Made by a program: the position numbers and the translations under genes. A DNA stretch of 32,914 bases from an uncultured Parvibacter sp. (lineage in GTDB: Bacteria; Actinomycetota; Coriobacteriia; Coriobacteriales; Eggerthellaceae): contig CAJUNI010000013.1 in the NCBI GenBank assembly GCA_910587945.1, positions 5,792 through 38,705 of the forward strand, in the 5' to 3' direction. The notes beneath the pieces were generated by a model. The model saw only the letters and a program-made list of their open reading frames with translations. It was not told where the DNA came from and made no database searches. The first letter of the stretch is position 1; each line of letters starts with the position of its first letter. Shown here piece after piece: positions 22,799 through 30,874 of the stretch.

Positions 22799-24105
22799 TA
22801 ATTCTTCGCCTCTCTTAGGTCAATGATGCGCTTTGCCTTTCCTTCACTACGCTCAATGGTCTTCGGTTCCACCAGCTTAATTTCCACTGAAACCTGAAGA
22901 TTGCTCTTCAGCTCAGCTGCCAAGCGCTTCTTCAGATCCTCCAGCTTGCGAACCTCGTCAATGGGGAAATCAGGCTCGGTTTCGACCCGTAGTTCTACAT
23001 GATCTAAGGGACCCTTTGTGGTAAGAATGATCTGGTATTGCGTTGCGATCTCGGGGAATCCAGTGATCACTTGCTCAATTTGCGAGGGGAACACATTAAC
23101 ACCGCGAATAATGAGCATGTCATCAGTACGGCCACGCAAGTAATCAATCTTGCGATGGGTACGACCACAGGCACAGGGCTCGTCAATGATGCGCGTTACA
23201 TCGCGAGTCCGATAACGAATCAGCGGCGAACATTCGCGGGTAAGCGTAGTAATAACAAGCTCTCCCCATTCGCCATCTGGCAGTACTTCCAGGGTTTCAG
23301 GATCAATAATCTCGCAGTAGAACTGGTCTTCAGCAATGTGAATACCACCGCGTTCTTTGCACTCCATAGCCACGCCCGGACCCATGATTTCTGAGAGTCC
23401 ATAGACGTCGCAATACTGCACACCGAGCTTTTCGGCAATCTCATCCTTCATGTTTTGGGAAGCCGGCTCGGCACCACAAATAACTGCCGAAATATCGAAC
23501 TCTTCAGCCGGGTTATAGCCCATTTCCAGCGCGGTATCAGCAATAAGTAGAGCATAGGAGGGCGTACAAGCAAGAATGTTGGTGTGGCAATCCTTCATCA
23601 TCTGTACTTGACGCTTAGTATTGCCCGATGAGGTGGGGATAACGGTACAACCCATTGCTTCACCACCCGCATGGGCCCCGAGGCCTCCCGTAAAGAGACC
23701 GTAGCCATAGGACACCTGAATGGTGGAGTCTTTTGTTCCTCCCACCATCGCAATACCGCGAGCAAAGCAATCGCCCCAGTTCTTGAGGTCGGTCGCCGTA
23801 TGACCCACTACCGTTGCTTGGCCAGTGGTACCCGATGAAGCATGAATACGAGCCACTTCATCATTCGAACGAGCAAACATGCCAAACGGATAAGAATCAC
23901 GCATGTCTTGCTTGGTACAGAAGGGGAACTTCGAAAGGTCCTCAAGGCTTGTTAGGCTCTCCGGAGTGACCCCTGCCTCATCGAAACGATTGCGAAAGAG
24001 CTCGACGTTGTCATAAGCATTTTGAGCAGCCTCCCGCAATCGTTCAAGCTGAAGTTGGGAGAGCTGATCGCGTGGCATCGTCTCGATTTCTTCCTGATAG
24101 TACAT
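22798..24105 (-). CDS. paaK: Phenylacetate-CoA ligase (first copy)
   Basis: This is a 435-aa AMP-forming aryl-acetate:CoA ligase. It has the phosphate loop ASSGTTGQA (89-97), CDVYGLSEIMGPG, YRTRDVTRI, and RGVNVFPSQIEQVI near the C-terminal domain; the catalytic lysine region is in SEGKAKRIIDL at the end. It is the first gene of a - strand series running through ACT, carboxypeptidase, FHA, iorA, iorB, ACT and the second paaK. GAGAGGAACC precedes the ATG, and the 99-bp upstream gap holds a 17-bp palindrome that could be its operator. In a fermenter the enzyme may run toward aryl-acetate and ATP. Confidence 0.94.
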   Translation of the reverse strand: MYYQEEIETMPRDQLSQLQLERLREAAQNAYDNVELFRNRFDEAGVTPESLTSLEDLSKFPFCTKQDMRDSYPFGMFARSNDEVARIHASSGTTGQATVVGHTATDLKNWGDCFARGIAMVGGTKDSTIQVSYGYGLFTGGLGAHAGGEAMGCTVIPTSSGNTKRQVQMMKDCHTNILACTPSYALLIADTALEMGYNPAEEFDISAVICGAEPASQNMKDEIAEKLGVQYCDVYGLSEIMGPGVAMECKERGGIHIAEDQFYCEIIDPETLEVLPDGEWGELVITTLTRECSPLIRYRTRDVTRIIDEPCACGRTHRKIDYLRGRTDDMLIIRGVNVFPSQIEQVITGFPEIATQYQIILTTKGPLDHVELRVETEPDFPIDEVRKLEDLKKRLAAELKSNLQVSVEIKLVEPKTIERSEGKAKRIIDLREAKN

Positions 24106-24127
24106 AAGGGTTCCTCTCTACCATAAA

Positions 24128-24144
24128 GGATTGCTCAGCAATCC
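24128..24144. promoter_or_regulatory. 17-bp perfect palindrome upstream of paaK
   Basis: GGATTGCT-C-AGCAATCC is a perfect 8+1+8 palindrome located 23-39 bases before the paaK start codon. As a hairpin it could only form a 6-bp stem with a 5-nt loop, followed on the - strand by TTTATGG, a weak terminator for the upstream VanW transcript. Its length and position make an operator for the aromatic operon equally plausible. I did not find a second copy before iorA or the ech genes. Confidence 0.45.
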
Positions 24145-24204
24145 GCTTTACCCCGTTTGGCACTTCTCCTCCAGCGATGCCCTGGAAACCCACAGAGCAA
24201 TGAA

Positions 24205-26445
24205 TTAGGGAGTAGCTGCCGCTCCTTGATCTCCTGTTGTAGGTTCTACGGACTCTGGAATGGTAGCCGGATCAGTGCCCGTAGGCTCTTGCACGGGTTG
24301 TACGGGAGGCTCCTCAGCCGGAAGTGGCGGATTATAAATGACGACCTCCGTCACGGGTGAGTAGTGAGAGTCAAAGGTGTCCGTCCTGCGAACAGATCCA
24401 TCCGGATTAGTCACCGTCTCGATAACCTGGATACTCATACCATCCGTGCCTTGCACTTTTACCCGTTCAGTACCCGGTGCTAAGGTCTCATCAAGCTCCC
24501 GTCGTGTACCGTGCTCCTTTCCTGGCACCCAGTCCTTAGTCTCAATAGAAACCCCATATCCAGGGGGTCTTCCATACAGTGTAACGGTTATAGTTTCGTC
24601 CGTGTAACTAAAGCCCATTAAAACGTCTGATGGCGAATCATTCTCCCAAACGAAATCAAGATTCGGCCAGGACACCGCTGCATCCCGCCCAGCCGGATAG
24701 CTCGCTACATATAAGGTGTGATTCGAGCGTTTGAGTACCGGATAGCCGCTCTCTAGCACCGCATTGAATATCGTGGTGGCGACTTGACACACTCCCCCAC
24801 CAATATCGTCAGAGTACTCTTCTCCCACAATAGCGCCCGCGCTCTTAAAGCCTCGCTCGGCAGTTCGCTCTCCCGCACGATCATTAAATGACCAGGTGCC
24901 CCCATTGGCTTCCACGATGGTGTTGTTCAGAATGTCACAGATGAGCTTGATATTATCCGTGCGGTTTCGGGTACTCGAGTTGTTATTAAATGAGGTTGTA
25001 TAGCGCGAAATCCGCTGGACCACACCGAGCTCAAGAGCCTCATCCAAACTCATAGTGGTGGGTGCCTCACGCAGCCCTACCGATACCTCAAACGGCTGAC
25101 CTGACCACTGTGGATCCGCCGTAGGGTCTAATCCAATAATGCGCGCCGGAGTCAACCACTGATCATCAAGAGTCGATATCACCCCATCCACATCAGGAAT
25201 CATTACCGGATTCTGTAAGTGAACGAGAGGGCCATCATCGGTGTTCTCGAACGTTACCGTATACTCACCCAAATCATGAGCTTCTGTGAGTTGGGCTATC
25301 AAGCTGCTATGGGCTTCGTCAGCATCAAGGTTCACCGAAAATGCGCCATCTTGCTCAACCGTCACCACCATAGCTTGGCCTAATGATGAGGCATTAAACG
25401 TTATGACCGCATTATTGAGGTTGAGCAACACTGGCTGGCTCAATAACCCATTCAAGGTATCCCGAAGTACTTGGGCATGTTCTAGGGTGGGAGGCGATAC
25501 ATCGGGACGAAGAGTAGCTACAAAACCCGTCGACTCTCCCCACAACGATTGAGCCATGGCAGCATTCAGAGCCTCTTCATTCACAGCGGTGCCCTCTATG
25601 GGGGCTATAACCTCAAAGTAGCCCTGATCTGCGTTAAAGACCACCGTTGCATCCTGGCGCGCTTGAGCCAGCGTGGCGTTCAGTGACGTGAGAAGCTCAT
25701 CATAGGGCTGCTCGTCGTAGGTGATTACCGGTTCGAAGCTGCGGGTAGGAGCGTTTCCAAAAAGCTCCGTGAGGGCGTTACCACTGCGCGCGTCCCAGGC
25801 TTGCTGAAGCAAGCCATCAATATCCACATGGGCACCGAGGCTGGCCGCATCAACCATCCATACCCGACGCCGACTGCGAGCTTCTTCCGCGGACAGTTGC
25901 TCCGCCAGTCCCTCAAAAGCAGCAACTTCAGCCGCAGGATCTAAGCTGTCATAGGCTTCCTGGGAAGCGAAGATATAAAACGGCTCCTGACTGAGCGCAT
26001 TATCATAGGCACTATGGAGCGCTTGAGAACCTTCTTCCCAGGTCATACCAGATAAATCGACAGAGCCGACCGTCGTACCCGGCATGAATCGCTGAGAATA
26101 CCACCAGCTGTGTACTGCAAGCCCCAGAAGAACACAAAGCACAAGGGCAATAGCTCCCCAGGCCAACGGGTAGGTCTTCAGGAAGCGTATGGCTGAGTTG
26201 CTAGGGCTAGAAGCTGGAGCCGACGCCGATTTTCTCGCTGTCGGTGTCGTCTTTGACGATTTCCCCGAAGCTGGCTTTTTTAATGGCGCCTTGACACTCG
26301 AAGATGATTCAGCTGCCGTTTTTTTGGATGCTGCTGAGCTCTTTGAAGACGCAGTTGGTTGTGGCTTTTTCGCTGTCGAAGATGCCTTTGAGGAAGAGGC
26401 TTGTGTTGCTTTTTTTGGTGCCGAAGTAACACGTCGAGTAGGCAT
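24205..26445 (-). CDS. VanW/G5-domain cell-wall protein with long basic N-terminal tail
   Basis: The 746-aa protein has a cytoplasmic-type N-terminal tail of ~85 residues, extremely rich in Lys, Ser, Ala and Thr, and one membrane helix (LAWGAIALVLCVLLGLAVHSW). Two long YoaR-like/putative peptidoglycan-binding regions follow. The VanW domain comes next (TTSFNNNSSTRNRTDNIKL to the invariant DDIGGGVCQVATTIFNAV), then a G5-like domain (ERVKVQGTDGMSIQVIETV), then a Pro/Glu/Thr-rich end. Such proteins are surface-anchored and associated with peptidoglycan; their biochemical role is not settled. ATG 26445 overlaps the pgsA stop as TAATG. The open frame runs 150 bases into pgsA but the true start is clear. 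Confidence 0.9.
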   Translation of the reverse strand: MPTRRVTSAPKKATQASSSKASSTAKKPQPTASSKSSAASKKTAAESSSSVKAPLKKPASGKSSKTTPTARKSASAPASSPSNSAIRFLKTYPLAWGAIALVLCVLLGLAVHSWWYSQRFMPGTTVGSVDLSGMTWEEGSQALHSAYDNALSQEPFYIFASQEAYDSLDPAAEVAAFEGLAEQLSAEEARSRRRVWMVDAASLGAHVDIDGLLQQAWDARSGNALTELFGNAPTRSFEPVITYDEQPYDELLTSLNATLAQARQDATVVFNADQGYFEVIAPIEGTAVNEEALNAAMAQSLWGESTGFVATLRPDVSPPTLEHAQVLRDTLNGLLSQPVLLNLNNAVITFNASSLGQAMVVTVEQDGAFSVNLDADEAHSSLIAQLTEAHDLGEYTVTFENTDDGPLVHLQNPVMIPDVDGVISTLDDQWLTPARIIGLDPTADPQWSGQPFEVSVGLREAPTTMSLDEALELGVVQRISRYTTSFNNNSSTRNRTDNIKLICDILNNTIVEANGGTWSFNDRAGERTAERGFKSAGAIVGEEYSDDIGGGVCQVATTIFNAVLESGYPVLKRSNHTLYVASYPAGRDAAVSWPNLDFVWENDSPSDVLMGFSYTDETITVTLYGRPPGYGVSIETKDWVPGKEHGTRRELDETLAPGTERVKVQGTDGMSIQVIETVTNPDGSVRRTDTFDSHYSPVTEVVIYNPPLPAEEPPVQPVQEPTGTDPATIPESVEPTTGDQGAAATP

Positions 26446-27080
26446 TAGGAACTCCGCGCCTTCGTTTTCGCTTGAGCTAATTGACGCCACGCAGATACCA
26501 CGTAGAACGTTGTGGTGTAGATATTCAACAACAATCCCCCGTAAATGAACCATATTGCCCAACAAACTGATGCCGATGAAAAACCGGGCAACCAACTTAC
26601 CTCAAACCAGCCTAAACCGGGAATGAGGGGCATATTTAACACAAGACCCGCAAAGCCAATGAATAGAAACGTAGTTGCAACTTTTCCGGCATAAATGACC
26701 GGAACGCGAATATGCCACCGACGCAAAAGCCAGGCGCCACCGCCCAGCAATAATGCATCCCGAGCAAATACCAGGACGATAATCCAGAGCGGCAACCGGC
26801 CAGTAAGAAATACTCCGACCACACCACTAATCATCAAGAGGCGATCAACGGCCGGATCCAAAAGCTGCCCCAGTTTTGATACCGTGTGGGTTTTGCGCGC
26901 GATCATTCCATCAAGAAAGTCAGTGCCCGCGGCAACGCCAAAAACAATGGCAGCAGCAATATTGTTATCTTGAAACAAAAGCACCAAGAAGAGAGGAATC
27001 ATCAAAAGGCGGATAAACGATATAACGTTAGAGACCGTCCAGATTCTATCTATGGCTTCATCTGCTTGCGCCTGAGCCAT
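26445..27080 (-). CDS. pgsA: CDP-alcohol phosphatidyltransferase, PgsA-type
   Basis: The 211-aa membrane protein carries the complete CDP-alcohol phosphotransferase motif: D54, D57-G58, A61-R62, G71, D75 and D79 in TDFLDGMIARK and LGQLLDPAVD. It is most like phosphatidylglycerophosphate synthase, which makes PGP from CDP-diacylglycerol and glycerol-3-phosphate; cardiolipin or phosphatidylinositol-type activity cannot be excluded. Five to six hydrophobic helices are visible. ATG 27080 has GGGGAGGGGAAG directly upstream, which overrules the longer open frame to 27167. It is translationally coupled to the VanW gene, pairing phospholipid synthesis with a wall protein. Confidence 0.88.
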   Translation of the reverse strand: MAQAQADEAIDRIWTVSNVISFIRLLMIPLFLVLLFQDNNIAAAIVFGVAAGTDFLDGMIARKTHTVSKLGQLLDPAVDRLLMISGVVGVFLTGRLPLWIIVLVFARDALLLGGGAWLLRRWHIRVPVIYAGKVATTFLFIGFAGLVLNMPLIPGLGWFEVSWLPGFSSASVCWAIWFIYGGLLLNIYTTTFYVVSAWRQLAQAKTKARSS

Positions 27081-27163
27081 ACTTCCCCTCCCCGTATCGC
27101 CAATGGCACTTAACGCTTTCAGTGCCAGACCACAATTTTGCGCCCTGCTACCACAAAGGAAGA

Positions 27164-27203
27164 CCAAGGGCGTTCGACCGTTGTCGATTCTACCAGCCCT
27201 TGG
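27164..27203 (-). terminator. Nested inverted repeat after the ech operon
   Basis: CCAAGGGC (27164-27171) and GCCCTTGG (27196-27203) form a perfect 8-bp outer stem, and TCGAC-CGTT-GTCGA (27174-27187) a perfect inner hairpin. On the - strand the structure is followed by TCTTCCTTT. It lies between echF and pgsA, both on the - strand, so it probably ends the ech transcript or forms the leader of pgsA. The rest of the 185-bp gap shows no gene. Confidence 0.5.
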
Positions 27204-27265
27204 CCTCCAGAATACGAAGTCCCTTGCAATATTTCTTAAACGTAAGAGAGCCTTAAGGAATGGGC

Positions 27266-27622
27266 TTAGCCTTCCTTCTCTACCTGCGGAATCTCATAGA
27301 TGCGCAAGCTCTTTTCCACCGCCGTCGGCGTTTGTGCTGGATCCATAGCTAAGCAATGCTTCGGGCACATCCGCACACAGGTTCCACATTGCACACAACG
27401 GAACGGATCAATCTGCCACACCCGCTCCTTCTTTTGTACGGTAATAGCACCACAAGGACATGACTTCATGCAGATGCCGCACAAAATGCAATGATCCACG
27501 TCAATAACGATATGCCCTTTTAGTCCTTGCGGCGGCTCTTTTGTTTCAAAGGGATAGCACAGCGTCTCAGGTTTCTTAAACAAAGACTTGAGCGTCATTC
27601 CGCCTAGTTTGAATCCACCCAT
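27266..27622 (-). CDS. echF: Ech hydrogenase, polyferredoxin subunit (EchF)
   Basis: This is the electron-transfer subunit that passes electrons from soluble ferredoxin toward the catalytic core. The 118-aa protein has two classical [4Fe-4S] motifs: C45, C48, C51, C55 (CILCGICMKSCP) and C76, C79, C82, C86 (CVQCGTCVRMCP). It is homologous to the NuoI subunit of complex I. It starts 6 bp after echE and is the last gene of the ech operon. N-terminal residues (KLGGMTLKSLFKKP) are typical of the membrane-arm-contacting helix of the family. Confidence 0.94.
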   Translation of the reverse strand: MGGFKLGGMTLKSLFKKPETLCYPFETKEPPQGLKGHIVIDVDHCILCGICMKSCPCGAITVQKKERVWQIDPFRCVQCGTCVRMCPKHCLAMDPAQTPTAVEKSLRIYEIPQVEKEG

Positions 27623-27628
27623 TACGCT

Positions 27629-28717
27629 CTACCTTTCTGTACAGCTAATGCAAGGGTCAATGGTCAGGATGATCATATTCACATCCGCCAGATCACACCC
27701 TTCCAAAGCCTTCATCATGCCGGCAAGGTTTTCGGAGGTTGGGGTACGCATACGCATACGCTCCAGGAATTTAGTTCCATTACCACGGGCGTAGTAATAG
27801 CACTCACCGCGGGGCTGCTCGAGGACGTTAGATGCTTGAGCACCAGCTTGAGGAGAGCCCTTTACCGGTACAGCAATATCGCCCTCCGGGATCTTTGCTG
27901 CGAGCTCTTTAATGATATCGATGGACTGCAGCACTTCTTCACAGCGAACCTTCACGCGGCCATAGCAGTCACCAGACGTATCAAGGATGGGTTGGAAATC
28001 AGAGAGATCACCGTAAGCTCCGCGACCAAACATGCGCACGTCGTAGTTGACGTTGGAGGCACGGGCAAACGGACCTACCATCGACAAGTTCAGTGCCTCT
28101 TCATGGCTGATGTAGCCCACACCAACGGTACGGTTCTTGATAGAGGTATCTGAAAGGAGCGTTTGCACAATCGTGCGATATTCTCCCGCAATACCATCGA
28201 GGGTATTCACGATTTCACGCATCATGGTGGCGTCGATATCACGTACCACGCCGCCAACTTTCACCACTGACAAGATGACACGACCACCAGTGGTCTTCTC
28301 GAAGATATCAAGAATGCGCTCGCGAAGACGCCAGCAGTGCATGAACAGCGACTCGAAGCCAAAGGCATCAGCAGCCAAACCAAGCCACAGTAAATGGGAG
28401 TGGATACGAGAAAGCTCATGCCAGATAACCCGCAGGTATTCAGCTCGTTTAGGAACTTCAACCCCCATGAGCGATTCGACCGTTTCCGCATAGCCCAAGG
28501 AGTGTCCCATAGCGCAAATGCCGCAAATACGCTCAGCCACATAAATAAATTGATTGTAGTCGCGGGTTTCTACCAGCTTTTCGAGTCCGCGATGAACAAA
28601 TCCAATTTGAGGGATAGCCTCGATAACCTTTTCATCTTCGACAACAAGGTCCAAATGAAGCGGCTCCGGCAATACAGGGTGTTGCGGACCAAAGGGAATG
28701 ACGGTTGCTTTACCCAT
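27629..28717 (-). CDS. echE: Ech [NiFe]-hydrogenase large subunit (EchE)
   Basis: The 362-aa protein is the catalytic subunit. Both nickel-binding motifs are intact: C65 and C68 with H72 in ERICGICAMGHS, and C356 and C359 in the final DPCISCTER. That separates it from the NuoD subunit of complex I, which lacks these cysteines. The protein ends three residues after the last cysteine, so there is no C-terminal peptide to be removed by a maturation protease, as in other Ech enzymes. The family makes H2 from reduced ferredoxin, or the reverse, coupled to ion movement. It lies between echD (2-bp gap) and echF. No hyp maturation genes are in the window. Confidence 0.96.
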   Translation of the reverse strand: MGKATVIPFGPQHPVLPEPLHLDLVVEDEKVIEAIPQIGFVHRGLEKLVETRDYNQFIYVAERICGICAMGHSLGYAETVESLMGVEVPKRAEYLRVIWHELSRIHSHLLWLGLAADAFGFESLFMHCWRLRERILDIFEKTTGGRVILSVVKVGGVVRDIDATMMREIVNTLDGIAGEYRTIVQTLLSDTSIKNRTVGVGYISHEEALNLSMVGPFARASNVNYDVRMFGRGAYGDLSDFQPILDTSGDCYGRVKVRCEEVLQSIDIIKELAAKIPEGDIAVPVKGSPQAGAQASNVLEQPRGECYYYARGNGTKFLERMRMRTPTSENLAGMMKALEGCDLADVNMIILTIDPCISCTER

Positions 28718-28719
28718 CG

Positions 28720-29529
28720 CTACTCACCTGCTTTCGTTGCCTGAGCGTCTTCGGGGGACGCTTCGCGCTGCTTCGCAGCCTTAGCTGCCATGGCGGCGCG
28801 CACCTTTGCTGCTTTTTCGGGATCCATCCCCTGAAGCTTTGCTTCCAATTCGGGGTCAAGAGTGGTGTCCTGGCCAGCGGAAACGCCCTCAGATACAGCG
28901 CTTGAAGCCTCGGAGCTCTGCTGTTCCTGCTGAGCCGCTTTCTTAGCTTTAGCTGCAATGGCAGCCTTGACTCGGGCTACCTTCTCGGGATCCATGCCGG
29001 CAAGTTTTGCCTCAACAGATTCCTCGGAGGGAGAGGCCATCTTGCCCGACTTCTTCGGCGCCATCGCATCAGGATGATCGGCCAAGAACTCTGCATTAGA
29101 TGCCCGGCTGGCTGCTTGCTTATTGGCTTTAGCCTCAGCCACTTTGCGCGCCTTTTCCCGAGCTGCCTTTTGCTCAGGAGAAATAATGGTCATGGGCGTT
29201 TCTTGAGCGACCTGATAGAAATGGCCCCCGAAATCAATGGCCAAACCCTCAAAGCTCACGCCAAAGAGATCATGAATCTCGTTTTCAAAAACGAACGCTT
29301 CAAGATATAGGTCGGTAATGGAGGGCATGGTATCCCCCTTGGCCAACCCCGTAATAACTGAGTTCACCATCTTGCCGTCTAGCATAAAGGTGTAGATCAG
29401 CTCGATACCAAATTCGGTATTTACCGCCAAGGTCTGCACATAACGCCAACCTTCTTCCTTGCGGCTTTCCACCAAGGAACGCAAATCAGCGCGCGCCAAA
29501 TTCGTAAAGCTTTGGGAAAACTTCTCCAT
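28720..29529 (-). CDS. echD: Ech hydrogenase subunit D with an unusual repeat-bearing extension
   Basis: Residues 1-~115 form the NuoC-like (30-kDa) domain, with ENEIHDLFGVSFEGL as its signature. This is the complete size of many EchD proteins. The remaining ~150 residues are an Ala/Lys/Glu-rich, probably helical extension. It contains two copies of one motif, EAKLxGMDPEKxAxVxAAxA, at residues 173-192 and 229-248, separated by a Ser/Gln-rich linker. The extension is in frame and the gene sits 2-4 bp from its neighbours, so it is not a frameshift artefact. The role of the extension is unknown; it may bind a partner such as ferredoxin or a membrane-associated protein. Confidence 0.9.
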   Translation of the reverse strand: MEKFSQSFTNLARADLRSLVESRKEEGWRYVQTLAVNTEFGIELIYTFMLDGKMVNSVITGLAKGDTMPSITDLYLEAFVFENEIHDLFGVSFEGLAIDFGGHFYQVAQETPMTIISPEQKAAREKARKVAEAKANKQAASRASNAEFLADHPDAMAPKKSGKMASPSEESVEAKLAGMDPEKVARVKAAIAAKAKKAAQQEQQSSEASSAVSEGVSAGQDTTLDPELEAKLQGMDPEKAAKVRAAMAAKAAKQREASPEDAQATKAGE

Positions 29530-29533
29530 AGGA

Positions 29534-29977
29534 TTAAGCTCCCTTCTTCTGAGCAGCCAAGGCTTTGGATTTCTCTTCCAGCACTGCTACCCCTTGAACA
29601 ATTGCATCAATGATTGACTCCGGACGCACGGCACAGCCAGGCGCATAGACATCTACCGGAATAGCCTGATCAATGCCGCCAATCACGTTGTAGCAGTCGT
29701 GGAAAATACCCCCTGAACATGCGCAAATGCCGCAGGCTACTACCACTTTAGGTTCAACCATCTGATCATAGATTTCCTTGATAACATCAATGTTTTGTTC
29801 GTTAACCGAACCAGTCACCAGGAAAATGTCCGCGTGCTTCGGGTTACCAGTATTGATGACGCCAAAACGCTCACCGTCAAAGCCAGGGCACAGCGTAGCT
29901 AGCACTTCAATATCACAGCCATTACAGCTTGAGCCGTCATAGTGAATCACCCACGGAGATTTTGAGGCAAAGGCCAT
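29534..29977 (-). CDS. echC: Ech hydrogenase small subunit (EchC)
   Basis: The 147-aa protein is the NuoB-like small subunit that holds the iron-sulfur cluster next to the NiFe site. Key cysteines are C18 and C21 (SSCNGCDIE), the CGICACSGG group (C82, C85, C87) and C115 (APGCAVRPE). The Asp-rich, short sequence fits group 4 hydrogenases, whose small subunits carry only the proximal cluster. ATG 29977 has AGGAGGAATT upstream, a very strong ribosome site. Spacing to echD is 4 bp. Confidence 0.95.
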   Translation of the reverse strand: MAFASKSPWVIHYDGSSCNGCDIEVLATLCPGFDGERFGVINTGNPKHADIFLVTGSVNEQNIDVIKEIYDQMVEPKVVVACGICACSGGIFHDCYNVIGGIDQAIPVDVYAPGCAVRPESIIDAIVQGVAVLEEKSKALAAQKKGA

Positions 29978-29986
29978 GAATTCCTC

Positions 29987-30862
29987 CTAAAACATCGTGA
30001 AGATGAGCCATGCAATGTTAATACCGCCAGCTACCAAGGCAACCAGCCAGGCAGACTTCAACATTGCTTGCCACTTCACACGGGCAAAATTGTTGTCAAT
30101 AAAGATCTCTAAGAAGTAGATGAGAATAACCAGCACGATGGCCAAAATCCAGGACAGTGGATTATCCCAAAGGAAAAACATACCCACCCAGCCCATAAAG
30201 AGGATGGTTTCACACCAGTGCATAATCTCCACGAGCCCTAAGGTGGGGCCGCTCATCTCGGTGGTCATACCCCGAACGATTTCCTGATGAGCATGATGGG
30301 ACATAGACAAATCAAAGGGCGACTTGCGCAGCTTAATGGTCAAGATGAAGAGCACGCCCAAGAACACAAGCCATATTTTCAGGAAGATAGGGGCTCCCTG
30401 ACCAAACACGGAATCCACGTTAAAACTTGAGGTAGCCAAGTAAAAGCCCACTGCCATCAGAAGAACCATGGGTTCGTAGGCCATCACCTGCAAGGTCTCG
30501 CGGGAAGCGCCAATTTCTGCATAGGGAGAGCGCGTTGAGTAGGCTGCCATGATAAAGAACAGGCTCGACAACGTGATCACAAAGACATCCATCAAAAGAT
30601 TGCCACCGGAGAAGAAAATGCCGCCGGCAATCAGGGCGAAAATCAGCGCGCAAACCACGTAAGTAAACTCGGTAGAGCTCACGGTTACGCGCTCTTTTTC
30701 GAAGAGCTTGCGAACGTCGTAGTAAGGCTGAAGCAAAGGCGGTCCTACACGACCTTGCATACGGGCCGAGATCTTACGATCAAGGCCCGCCAGTAAGCAG
30801 CCCAAAATAGGACCAAAGATCGTGAAAGCAATGGTGCCAATGAGGGTTTCAATAATAGTCAT
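29987..30862 (-). CDS. echB: Ech hydrogenase membrane subunit EchB (NuoH-like)
   Basis: The 291-aa polytopic protein (about eight helices) is homologous to NuoH/HyfC, the subunit that links the catalytic arm to the ion-translocating arm. Conserved loop segments are visible: DRKISARMQGRVGPP near the N-terminus, the STRSPYAEIGASRETLQ loop, and RKSPFDLSMSHHAHQEIVRG. The DRK...R.GP loop corresponds to the quinone-site loop of NuoH, but Ech does not reduce quinone. It starts 12 bp after echA and ends 9 bp before echC. Confidence 0.95.
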   Translation of the reverse strand: MTIIETLIGTIAFTIFGPILGCLLAGLDRKISARMQGRVGPPLLQPYYDVRKLFEKERVTVSSTEFTYVVCALIFALIAGGIFFSGGNLLMDVFVITLSSLFFIMAAYSTRSPYAEIGASRETLQVMAYEPMVLLMAVGFYLATSSFNVDSVFGQGAPIFLKIWLVFLGVLFILTIKLRKSPFDLSMSHHAHQEIVRGMTTEMSGPTLGLVEIMHWCETILFMGWVGMFFLWDNPLSWILAIVLVILIYFLEIFIDNNFARVKWQAMLKSAWLVALVAGGINIAWLIFTMF

Positions 30863-30874
30863 AGTGGCCCTCCC

